From positions 744,001 to 808,000 of the forward strand of contig NJPS01000062.1 of assembly GCA_002946415.1 (NCBI GenBank): a stretch of 64,000 nucleotides of DNA, written 5' to 3'. Below the pieces are notes generated by a model. That model saw only the letters and a list, made by a program, of their open reading frames with translations, did no database searches and was not told the origin of the DNA. Shown in pieces: positions 11,809 to 21,965 of the stretch (its first letter is position 1; each line of letters starts with the position of its first letter). Both the position numbers and the translations under genes were made by a program. The stretch is from Rutstroemia sp. NJR-2017a BVV2 (taxonomy: Eukaryota > Ascomycota > Leotiomycetes > Helotiales > Rutstroemiaceae).

Positions 11809-14800
11809 AATCAAGGCATATCTGTGGCGTTTTGTTGTTACTTTATTAAAGTAGTATTCCTAGGTTTTATGTTTGCGCTTTATCTGTCTAAGTTACTGGT
11901 TCCGTGTGTTTAATAGAGAGCTTTCGATGTTGTAGGCTTTGTAGGCTGTGGGTTTTGGTGTGCGTGTTGTGGTGTGGTGGTTGGTTTGGGCGGGGATTGA
12001 GGGGAAGGAGGGGGTTGGGCTGGGTGGGGTGACTTGGTTTGGTTTGTGGCTGGCTGGCTGTATTGTTATTGTACTTTTCTCTCTCTATAAGAACCTGTTG
12101 TGCTTGTTTGGTTCGGTGGCTATTGGTGGTGTGGAGGAGGGGCGGAGATGGATGAATGAGAGGTGGGTTGTTTGGGCTGGGTTGGGTTATGGGGAGAAAG
12201 GGGCAGAGATAAGAAGGGAAGAGAGAATGGGAGACGCAGATAAGGAGGGGGTTCCTAGTGAGGGGTGTGGGAGACGGAGACGGAGAGGGATGAGAAATGG
12301 AAAATGGATGGGATGGAAGGAAGGCGTGGGGAGAAGGCTTGGGGGAAAGTAGAGGAGAACAGGACCACACAGAGGAAGATAATGAGAGGGGTGATAATAT
12401 GATGTAGTTGTTTGTTAGAGTATAGGTGGGGGGACGGGTAGGAGTAGAAGATTAGGTATGAGCATAGAATTAGTAAGGTGGAATATACGTAGTGTGTTAG
12501 TATACATTATATGGTGTATTAAAGGTTTGTGCAGTGAGTGGGTGAATGAATGAGGGAGCCCGGGAGTGAGTGAGTGAGTGGATGGATAGATCATAGGTAT
12601 GATGAGTGTAAGTTTATGGGTAGACAGATTTATTATTTTAGCAGTGATACAGCGAACGTGGGTGCGGAAGATAGAGAGAGAATAGAAGATAAAAGGGGCA
12701 GGGGCGGGATTGGAAGACTAGGAGGAAATGGGAGGACGGAAGTTCATGGACGTGGATGTAGATGTGGATAAAATCAAGTTGCTTACAGGGTTTTGTTCTT
12801 CGATGCGGGGCAGAAATGGAGTATATATGTTTGGGCAAGGAAAGAGGAGATTTGAAATAGGTTGGGAAGAATCAACCAGATATCTCACTCTCCTGGTAGG
12901 ATGTCATATCATCATGGACCTTTGAATTCAGAAAGAGATATTAATGCTCAGTGTAGGAGTCACAAGGGTTGGTTGATAGCTACAAGCTAGGCCAGTGGTT
13001 GGCGAAGGGAGACGGGAGGGGTTTGAAAGCCAGGTAGAGGAGGAGGAAGAAAAATGTGAGAGTGAGATCTGCGGAGAGTGGGCGGTGGAGTGAATACACA
13101 GAATTAGGAGTAGGGGGATAGATTAAATGGAAGTAGCTACGTTAACTTGCTAGGTGGCAGTGCAGCGATCAATCCAGGTGCATAGATTCTAGAGAAGGTT
13201 CGACGGGAGGAAGCAAGTCGTTGGGTACGCGGAGAATGGGAAATTTAGAGAATAAATTTCTAGTAGTTGGATATCTCGAGGCTCATGAGATGAGAGGAAT
13301 ATAGAAACGATGCCTCTGGTAGTATGGCTGAAATATTATATCATGCTTAAAAAAAGAAGGATATATCCTTGAAGTTCAATAGAAGGTTCCGATTTTCAGA
13401 CGTTGCCGACTACTACTCGGATTAGATCGATTCAAACTCATGGAACCCCCCTGCACTACAAAGATTCAGTTTCGGGCCCGCCGCGAGTTCAATACAAAAT
13501 TTGATGGAGTAGCCTCATTTGCCGTCGACGCTCATATCTGAATAATCATAAAACAACGTCCACAGGGATGAGCGGAGTATCTTCTATGGTCCTACGGAGT
13601 TGCGAACTTCATAAAGAAGTGAAGGGTAGGAAACCCCGGCATGTTTCGTACACTAATTATATCTACGATTGACATAAAAACACTGCTGAGCTACCCGCTC
13701 GGTCAGTCCATTAGGAATAGCTTTTTCCAGTGTATTTTGGTTCGACCCGAGAGAATGGTTCGGCCTTGCTCCACTACCCGTATCTGGTCTCGCCGTGTCG
13801 GATTTTCGGTCGTTTTGGGCATTCTGAACATGGATTCGGATTTAAATGAGTGTGTTGTCAATGATAAGCTTATTTATTGCCCTTTTGGGTTTCGGAATGG
13901 TCAAGGATATGCTGTGAATGGGATTGTTGTTTAGGTTACACAAATTGTGATTGCCGCGAGAAGCGGGGGTTTGGACGAAGTTGGAAGGTGATGAGGTGTG
14001 AGCAGGCGGTAAATTCAAGGAGTTGGTCGCTGGTCGAGGGTCATCCTGGTGGAAGAGGGGATGAAGGTGAGCATTGGTATTTGTCTATATTGAGAGATAC
14101 GAAGTTGGGAAGGAAGCCCAAGTAGTAGTTTGTAAAATGCACGATTAGTATTGTCACTAATATCTTTCGGTGAGGGGTATGTACAAGGTTGATTTTTCTT
14201 TACGTAGTACAAACACCAGACTCGATGTAGCTGGGCCTTCCCGGTAGATGGATGACACTAGGCCTGTTTGTTCCCCGTTAGTTCTATGCGGTGCTTGTGC
14301 TACATGTAGTCCTGTTGGTACCGTGTTGGATATTCGATGGGTTGGTTGGTGGCGTATTCGTGCGGTATAGTTAACGTTAGATGGACCGGGGAATGTATAT
14401 TAAAATCACCCAGCAGAGAAAAAGGTTCTCTGAAGAGACTGTTTGCTGAATATCTAGGAAACTCTACAGAAATCCAGTTCGAGCTGCGAAGCTTTCGAGG
14501 TATGCCATCTCAGCCCTGTGACAATACGTTCACCTGTGTGCCTGGGAATATACAATGATGACAGCGAATACAAGACTGACTGAATGATTTCGTGATTCTA
14601 GGTGTAGTGAATGACCTTATGTCTAGGTTACTCGAGATATAGAACCCGGGACAGGCGTCGAAGTGCAGAAAGGAATTCCATGTTAGAAAGAAACACGAAA
14701 ATACGACCAAACGAACAGGAAGAATGAAGATGCAAAAATCCAAACTAGGACGAACCTTCAGTATGATTTGGGAATCTTGGGACATCGTGAAGAGGTGGAG

Positions 14801-16192
14801 AAGAGATGCAGAAACTTGTCGTGAGTCAGCTCCCCCTTTGCAGACAGGTTATGGTCGCCCACTCAAGACCAGAAAGAAAGGTGGTAAATTCGATGGCGGA
14901 ACCTTGATCTCAAGTTGTAGATCTCCAAGAGGCGTGTAGAATTAAACGTTGATGGCCTGCTTACCTTGTTTGTCTTAGGACTAAAACGAGCCGAGAAATA
15001 CAACACATATTTGGTTGACGACGAGGAATTATGGTGAAAGAAATGGCGTAAGCACAGGGAAGATACGCGATGCAGAAAGTTGGGAACTGCTTGATGGGAG
15101 CTAGTTGGAACAAAATCTTCAGTCAAACTTTGACTTGGCAAGGCGAGATATAAGGAAGACGACATATAGAAAGAGTATCTGACTGGGAATCGCCACAATA
15201 TCAAATATCATCGACCGTTCGATTTGTTCGACCAAAAAGAGCCGATACACGAGCACTGGCCTTGAGCAAACTCCTCAATAACAATCAATGTTGATAATTC
15301 AGAACACTTCCGTTGAGCATCTATCCACTGGTCTCCATCCATAATACAACATGTTACACCGTCTGCCCTACTTCCTCGCCTCTGATGAATGTTCTGCTGG
15401 GTTATGTCGAGTGGTGTCATCCACGACTTGCAGTTTATTCTTTCATCTAGTTGAAAGAATCAGCGGAGACCATCTGCCGTTTTCTTGCTGGATTTATACT
15501 CATAGATATGCTTGATTGCCAACGACACGGCTGTCTATAGTCCTAGTCCTCAAGCAAATCATTTGGCGTGGGAATGGCGTGAGCGAGGGCTATGGGCCTC
15601 GACTTCATCCTCTGGAAGTTCTTTGGCGTGGTCGTGGCGGCTGTTCTCTCAACGTCATCTCCTCTTATACTTACAGTCCTGAATATCATACCATATTGAA
15701 CAAGGCATTAGCATATCGTAAAAGGATCTGATATACTGAGAGTGATGAATGCCGCCCCCGGCCCACGATACGGTCGTGATTTGACGTCTATGAACCTGGT
15801 GAATTGCCAAACCTCAAAGTTTTATTTCGCAAGGGCCGAAGATGGGCACGAAAAATCGAAGGTTAGACTTTGCGAACTGAATGTGTCGCCGCGAAAATGC
15901 TTCGTGATGGGAATTTGAAAAGGCCAACGTCCAGAAAAGCTATGTATGATTACGTAATATAGCTAAATTACTCACCTGGCTTCGGTGCTCTTCATCCGCG
16001 TCTGCGTACCTCTGCAACCCTTCAACAAGATTCTGAGACTGAAAGAAGACCACCACCATTTCATAACGTCCATCATATCCACATTGGGTGAACATCTCTC
16101 GAAGCCGATTCGCTCGCATCACTGTCGTAGATTTTGGAGAATCTGGGGAAACTCTAAAAACCTTGATTTGTGCGCATCGTGAATCATGGAGG

Positions 16193-16198
16193 GGCTAA
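16193..16198 (+). promoter_or_regulatory. GGCTAA motif (XlnR/Xyr1-type) far upstream of GH43
   Basis: GGCTAA is the core bound by the xylanolytic activator XlnR/Xyr1. This copy lies about 730 bp upstream of the GH43 start and could also be chance. Confidence 0.3.
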
Positions 16199-16628
16199 TA
16201 AGGCCGGATACGATGCTATTTTGTCTCATACGGGCTCATTGTGCGGTCTTGATAGAGAACTTTATGCGCGCGCCTCATTTAGGACTCTCTTCTTATTTCG
16301 CTTGTGGTCATACTCAATCTATCTCGCGCGCGAGGGTCCATATCGAAAACACCTAACATGAAACAATGTTTCCCTGGTCAGTCTGCTGATAAAAATGTGC
16401 ACCTTGGTGCCAGCCGCAGAAATTTCGGTATATACATTAAGGACGATCAACAACCGCAAGCGCACCAGTGGCCGTTTTCTACGTCAATACTCAGAGGGCT
16501 GGCTGGTGTTGAATGTATTCATGGATTCTCCACAGTCGTCCTGCGAAACAACAAATGCCGAATCGCACTAACTGCGGATAAATGAATGGATAAATAAAGT
16601 TGTCTACTTCGTGCAAAAGTTTCACATA

Positions 16629-16634
16629 GGCTAA
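16629..16634 (+). promoter_or_regulatory. GGCTAA motif (XlnR/Xyr1-type) in the GH43 promoter
   Basis: This second GGCTAA lies about 295 bp upstream of the GH43 ATG, a usual distance for XlnR/Xyr1 sites. Role inferred from motif and context. Confidence 0.4.
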
Positions 16635-16849
16635 TCAAATTATAGTTGAAGATCGTCGCTTCTCCATACTCCAGTACCGAGGGCCAGAGGGGTTAGTAGC
16701 GAGGGGCGGATACGAGTAGATCTTCTGACTTGGGATTGCATGAACCGACTGAAGATGTATCTTTATTTCGGCTGTTGTTCAGGACTGACGTTGATCCACT
16801 CCTTTGCCAAGAACATGTTTCCATCAGTTCTTGCAAATACGAGGTTGGG

Positions 16850-16855
16850 TATAAG
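16850..16855 (+). promoter_or_regulatory. TATA-like box of the GH43 gene
   Basis: TATAAG sits 75 bp upstream of the chosen ATG, as expected for a strongly inducible secreted-enzyme gene. Confidence 0.45.
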
Positions 16856-16924
16856 TGCAACGAGTGTTGCTCGCAGTGAGTGAAAGGAGTCTATACATCT
16901 TCAATTCAACCCACTCCGGTCAAG

Positions 16925-18481
16925 ATGTTGTCAGCGATTACACTCCTTCTTTTCTCATCGCTTTATTGCGCCGCGTCCAATGCGCAGACGTATTCAAACC
17001 CAGTGATCTGGGAAGACCTTGCGGATCTCGACATTTTCCGAGTCAATAATACGTTTTACTACTCAGCGTCATCGATGCACTATTCCCCTGGTGCTCCAAT
17101 TCTTCAATCAAAAGATCTAATAAACTGGGAATATGCCGGTCATTCGGTACCGGAACTCGACTTCTCCCCTGCCTACTACCTCAATGGCAGCGGACAGGCG
17201 TACGTGAAGGGCGTGTTTGCTTCTTTCATGAACTATCGCAAGAGCAATGGCATGTTCTATTGGGGAGGTTGCATTGAATACTCAAAGTCATATATCTACA
17301 GCTCACCTTCAATACAAGGCCCGTGGAAGCAAATTGCCAAATTTGACAAGTGCTACTACGATTGCGGTCTCTTGGTCGATGACGACGACAAGCTATATGT
17401 AGCCTACGGAAACACCAACATTAACGTTGCTCAATTGTCTGCTGATGCTACATCGGAAGTTACAAGCAAGACAGTGTGGCAATCGAGCATCACCATCGAA
17501 GGTTCGAGAATGTACAAAGTGAATGGCAATTACTACATTTTCAACACGCAGCCTGCAAATGGGGAATACGTTCTGAAGTCGTCCAACGGACCATGGGGCC
17601 CGTACACGCAAAAAGCACTCTTCACCACTCCGATTGGGCCTAAACTTCCTGCTGGAATAAATCCCCATCAGGGCGGTATTACATCAACGCCGAAAGGCGA
17701 CTGGTACTACATGGCGTTTGTCGATTCTTATCCTGGTGGAAGAATGCCTGTTATGGCACCGATTACGTGGGATTCTGAAGGCTGGCCAGTAATAGATTTT
17801 GTTGGTGGTACGTGGGGTGAACAGTATCCATTGCCAAATATTGATGGAGCACAACCCGCCAATGAGAGTTTCCTGGGAGCGGATAATTTCGGAGGCGGTG
17901 CACTTGGACCCCAGTGGGAATGGAACCACAATCCGGATCACACCAAGTATATGGTTGGCAATGGACTGACCCTGAAGACAGCCACGGTCACCAGTGACCT
18001 TTATGCCGCTCGCAATACACTCACTCACCGTATTCTTGGGCCTCAGTCTGTTGGAACTATTTCTATGGATATTTCAAGTATGGCCAATGGTGACCGGGCC
18101 GGTCTCTCCGTATTCCGCGACGTTTCTGGTTGGATTGGTATTGCAAAAGATAATGGACAGACAAGAATCCTGATGGTAGACAACATTAACATGGACACCA
18201 AATGGAACACAGTCTCCAAGGGAACAGAAATCGCCAGCTCAGCAATAACTGGAACCAAAGTTTGGCTGAGAGCGTCCGTTGATATCCACCCGGGTGCGAA
18301 TCGAAATGCTGTCTTCTCTTACAGTACCGACGGTCAGAATTTCAAGGTCTTTGGAAAACCTCTCGTATTGAACAACAACTGGACGTACTTTATGGGCTAC
18401 CGATTCGGGATCTTCAACTACGCGACCATAGCACTTGGCGGTTCGGTCAAAGTGGCTGAATTTGCATTGTCGCAGTCTTAG
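16925..18481 (+). CDS. Secreted glycoside hydrolase family 43 (beta-xylosidase/arabinofuranosidase type)
   Basis: Intronless gene, 518 residues. The ATG at 16925 is chosen over the in-frame one at 16880 because it places a clean signal peptide first (MLSAITLLLFSSLYCAASNA, cleavage near 20). GH43 five-bladed propeller features are visible. The catalytic-base Asp is D34 in ADLDIFRV, the pKa-modulating Asp is probably D146 in YYDCGLLVDDDDKLY, and the general acid is E192 in IEGSRMYK, followed by PHQGGI. A C-terminal beta-sandwich (about 330-518) resembles the accessory domain of fungal GH43 xylosidases. The family removes xylose or arabinose from hemicellulose outside the cell; exact substrate cannot be read from sequence. 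It neighbours a GH5 endoglucanase, which suggests a small cell-wall degradation locus. Confidence 0.9.
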   Translation: MLSAITLLLFSSLYCAASNAQTYSNPVIWEDLADLDIFRVNNTFYYSASSMHYSPGAPILQSKDLINWEYAGHSVPELDFSPAYYLNGSGQAYVKGVFASFMNYRKSNGMFYWGGCIEYSKSYIYSSPSIQGPWKQIAKFDKCYYDCGLLVDDDDKLYVAYGNTNINVAQLSADATSEVTSKTVWQSSITIEGSRMYKVNGNYYIFNTQPANGEYVLKSSNGPWGPYTQKALFTTPIGPKLPAGINPHQGGITSTPKGDWYYMAFVDSYPGGRMPVMAPITWDSEGWPVIDFVGGTWGEQYPLPNIDGAQPANESFLGADNFGGGALGPQWEWNHNPDHTKYMVGNGLTLKTATVTSDLYAARNTLTHRILGPQSVGTISMDISSMANGDRAGLSVFRDVSGWIGIAKDNGQTRILMVDNINMDTKWNTVSKGTEIASSAITGTKVWLRASVDIHPGANRNAVFSYSTDGQNFKVFGKPLVLNNNWTYFMGYRFGIFNYATIALGGSVKVAEFALSQS

Positions 18482-18588
18482 ACGCGGTGAGTCAGCGATT
18501 GCAAGGTCGAGTTGCTAGGTTTAAAGAATGGTATAGCAAACTTTTTATGCTCAAGGGCGTGGAAGGTTTGATGAAGATACATTTCATT

Positions 18589-18659
18589 CATAGAGATTAA
18601 TTGTAAGAAAAAATATTGAAGTAAATATTTCCAAATACGATACGACCTGTCAAAAAAGG
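18589..18659 (+). repeat. 71-bp direct repeat, copy A (3' of GH43)
   Basis: It matches copy B at 21530-21599 over about 70 bp with one small indel region. Five of the differences are A here versus G in copy B. It shares CATAGAGATT and the run CGATACGACCTGTCA exactly. Confidence 0.85.
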
Positions 18660-19093
18660 AGGACGTCACGTGGTTACTGACTAAGGGTTCTACCAAAGGT
18701 ACCATTCTTTCCTTGGGTACCCTTACAGTAGTAGGTACCTTTCTGTGGTAAGGCCCACCTTATTCAGTAATGCACTCAATGGAAGTGCATAGTACTGAAC
18801 GGTAGGTTGGTCTTGACTGATTTTCTCATTATGGGCATAGGGCCCTTATTATAGACCAGTATCGGCATTCATCCGATATACGACTAATTTACACTCGGTG
18901 ATTGCACCGACACTTTCCTTCAGAATACCGTTCATTCTGCTGGTGCCTATACTGTAAGGTGCTAGAGCTTTATTCAGTAGGTGCCCGTACCGTCACGGGT
19001 ACACATAGTATATTACCTCGGTGCGACGGCTTAGCCCTCCAAATACGGCTGGTTCCCTTCTGAGCCTAAGGCCCTTAATCGCCACATAACCTA

Positions 19094-19203
19094 GAACTCT
19101 TTGAAATACAGCCTAATAGACCTCTATACAACGGAGGATAGCATTCCGAAGCTAGGCAATGCCTCTTTTATCCTAGTATAATACCTTGAGAAGAGGTTGA
19201 TTC
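19094..19203 (+). repeat. Direct repeat, copy 1, upstream of GH5
   Basis: It runs from GAACTCTTTGAAATA to CCTTGAGAAG and matches 19610-19733. A block of about 37 nt starting CCTAATAGACCTC is identical in both copies. Confidence 0.88.
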
Positions 19204-19609
19204 ATACACTGTTTCCAACGACGGACCGGTGCCCACGGCGGTTATCTCCCTCCCCGGCGGCTATTGTAGCCTGCTTGGGGATGATGAGGAAGAATATGTC
19301 TGTTTGTAGATGGATTGGGAGGTTATATAAAGGAAATTTGATATCCTAATAGTGAGTCGCGCAGGGTATGCGGGCTGACAAGCAGTCTAACAAGCGGGAC
19401 ACTAACGTATACACCATACTACCAGTACCCACTCTGGTCAGAGTGTCCCCCGCTCGAATTGAAAGCTGTCATGGTAGCAAGCAGATTCAGGGATATGCGG
19501 TTGCCGAATGAATGCCGATAGCACGGTGGCCTTTGTGCTGGGGTAGATAGATACATTCAAGGATGGAAATATGATCACACGGAAGGTGTAAACCCATACT
19601 CACTTCCAG

Positions 19610-19733
19610 GAACTCTATGAAATAGAGCCTAATAGACCTCTATACAACGGAGGATAGCATTCCGCAGCAAGGCAAGACCTCTTTATGGCAAGGCCTCTTT
19701 CATCCTGCCATAATACCTTGAGAAGCGACTGAT
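19610..19733 (+). repeat. Direct repeat, copy 2, upstream of GH5
   Basis: Second copy of the 19094-19203 sequence. It is longer because a segment of about 19 nt around CAAGGCAAGACCTCTTT is tandemly duplicated inside it. It ends about 110 bp before the GH5 ATG. Confidence 0.88.
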
Positions 19734-19742
19734 TATCTTATG

Positions 19743-19750
19743 TATATAAA
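19743..19750 (+). promoter_or_regulatory. TATA box of the GH5 gene
   Basis: TATATAAA lies about 95 bp upstream of the GH5 ATG, directly after repeat copy 2. Confidence 0.55.
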
Positions 19751-19842
19751 CAAAAAGAATCTCCTGGTGTCTGTATATTGATTCTTAAGTCTATAGTACT
19801 ATTTTTGTTCTCTCTCCTGGTATCAAACTCATTATAGCCAAG

Positions 19843-21203
19843 ATGCTTCTCTCCTCAATCCTTCTCGGGGCCACCGCTCTGTCAGGAGTATTTGGCATTC
19901 CAGCTCCAGCCGCAGAACCCGAGTCAAAAACATCCATCAGCATCGTTGAGAAGAGAAAGAATTTCTGGTTTGCAGGTATCAATGAATCCGGGGCTGAGTT
20001 TGGATCTGGTAATATCCCAGGCACTAAGGGCACTGATTATACATGGCCACTTACTTCATCCGTCGACGTAAGTTCTATTGCTACGGTTAGACCAGGCAGG
20101 CCGCAGATGACTAATTGATGAGCAGACACTCATGGGAAAGGGTTTTAATATCTTCAGAATCCCATTTTTGATGTAGGCGTTCAGAATTCACCCTTATCAT
20201 GGCCGAAGACTGACCATTGTAAGGGAGCGTTTGGTTCCGAGCACACTTTACAGTGGTGTGAACTCAGCTTATCTGTCAGACATGAAAACGGTAAATTCAT
20301 CTCATAGTCCAGATAAATAAATAAGCCTGCTAAAGTTTCTAGCTTGTTAACCATATCACCAATTCGTGGGTCCCAACAGACAATTTTCTGTCCTCAATTG
20401 CTAAAGAATGACAGTGGCGGCTACGCAGTCATCTGCGCGCAAAACTTTGGTACTGCCTCTCTTTCCATCCATTTTCTTTCTCCGCCTCCAAATTAACTTT
20501 CTTTCAGGACGGTACTATGGCTCCGTCATCACCGACACCTCTGGCTTCCAAGCCTTTTGGAAAACAGTCGCCAGTCAATTCGCCTCTAACTCACACGTCA
20601 TCTTCGACACCAACAACGAATACCATGACATGGACAATTCCCTTGTGGGCAAACTAAACCAAGCTGCCATCAACGGTATCCGTGCTGCAGGCGCCACCTC
20701 GCAAACGATCTTTGTCGAGGGAAATTCTTACACCGGTGCATGGACTTGGGTTTCTTCTGGTACTTCCACAGCAATGGGTGCACTTACGGATCCAAATAAT
20801 AATATCATTTATGAAATGCATCAGTATTTAGACAGTGATGGAAGTGGAACATCCAGCACTTGTGTAAGTACGACGATTGGCAAGGAGAGAATTGCAGCTG
20901 CAACGGCTTGGTTGAAGAGCAATGGCAAGAATGGGATCTTGGGAGAGACCGCTGCCGGAAGCAACAGTGTTTGTATAAGTGCTATCCAGGGCATGCTGGA
21001 GTACATGAAGGAGAACAATGATGTTTGGAGGGGATGGCTACTTTGGGGTGGTGGACCTTGGTGGGGGTAAGTAGACTCTTCGAGAATCGACATTGGTACG
21101 CCTTGAGGCTAACCTGAGTTTTAGAAATTACATGTTCTCTGTTGAGCCGCCGAGTGGCACACAGTATACCGGCGTTGTACCTTCGGTTCTTCAGTATATA
21201 TAA
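19843..21203 (+). CDS. Secreted GH5 endo-beta-1,4-glucanase (cellulase)
   Basis: Seven exons (19843-20067, 20126-20172, 20224-20290, 20343-20365, 20415-20449, 20508-21066, 21125-21203) give 344 residues with the frame kept throughout. A signal peptide ([18 protein letters not shown]) precedes a short linker ending in a Lys-Arg site, then the GH5 barrel: [46 protein letters not shown]. The acid/base is E170 (TNNEYHDM) and the nucleophile E279 (ILGETAAG), so it appears catalytically intact. The sequence resembles fungal GH5_5 endoglucanases without a cellulose-binding module. Two splice sites are unusual: a GTGGGT donor at 20366 and an AAG acceptor ending at 20223. The 23- and 35-nt exons were placed by protein continuity. 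Confidence 0.88.
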
Positions 21204-21965
21204 GTTGCACAAGAAAAGGCAGACTACAAAGGCAGTGAGAGAGGAAATAACTCTTTAACTTGTCAAGCACAAGAAGCTGAAAGGAGAAGGAATTGACTGG
21301 TATCAGGTGTCTTCAATGATGTATACTGTTATGATGGATGCAGATATGTGACTATAGGGACCTTAGGCTCAGAGATTGGACAGCCAATCACAGTAGAATC
21401 CCAAATGTGGAGTCACCTGACCCAGAGGAGCGGTTGGATCCTGAGCGCTCCTTGGGCTCTTGAGAACGAAGGTCTATACATACGATATATATTTCCTTGG
21501 AATATAGGGCTCATGATTTGAACTCTATCCATAGAGATTGATTATGTGAAAAATGTTGAAGTAAGTATTTCCAAATGCGATACGACCTGTCAGAAAAGGG
21601 GTCAATGCGCTTGCTTCAACGCCCTGCTTCCGAGTCTTGATGTACATGTATGCCTTGACTTCTGCCTTAGTCGGATGTAAGCGTCCCAGCCTTCTCTGTA
21701 CGACCTACCAAGATCATGCTGGGTATTGGAAAACTTTCACTTTACTCAGATTCTCTCTTTGACAAGTGCGAAAGCATAACATTGTTATTCATCAGCAAGC
21801 AACCAGGAAATACAGACGACTAGAATTCAGATCTTGCTAAATTGTTTCACCCAAGAGCTTAAGCAGGATATTCTGCATCCCAAAGACAAAGCGACCGAAG
21901 GACATATACTCCCAGGCCTTCTTCAGACACACTCACACACGAATTTTTGGAGCAATTACCTGTCC
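21204..21965. other. Intergenic between convergent GH5 and DUF6594 genes
   Basis: Holds repeat copy B at 21530-21599 and presumably two 3' UTRs. I see no coding frame. Confidence 0.5.
21530..21599 (+). repeat. 71-bp direct repeat, copy B (3' of GH5)
   Basis: Partner of copy A at 18589-18659. The two copies bracket a 2.9-kb segment that includes the GH5 gene and its upstream repeats. Confidence 0.85.

Larger units (their letters stand above)
11539..16924. other. 5.4-kb interval without a supported gene
   Basis: The first kilobase holds the DBF2 3' UTR and purine-rich simple repeats; frames there (such as 11948-12352) are Gly/Arg-rich products of composition. From 12.4 to 15.9 kb I find no coding frame with protein character. 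Near 15.97-16.18 kb, minus strand, one open segment looks like an isolated exon (see findings). The last 700 bp are the GH43 promoter with two GGCTAA motifs and a TATA-like box. Confidence 0.5.
18482..19842. other. Repeat-bearing interval between GH43 and GH5
   Basis: This 1.36-kb stretch has no gene. It contains one copy of a 71-bp repeat shared with the GH5 3' flank, two copies of a 110-124-bp direct repeat, a 9-bp inverted repeat (AAAGGTACC at 18695 and GGTACCTTT at 18734) and a smaller stem (ATGCACT/AGTGCAT at 18768-18788). It looks like decayed mobile or duplicated DNA that now also serves as GH5 promoter. Confidence 0.55.

Noticed and set aside
11888..12370. Opposed 134- and 160-codon frames downstream of DBF2
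   Set aside because: Purine/pyrimidine strand bias keeps both strands open; residues are Gly/Arg or Pro/His/Ser runs without protein character.
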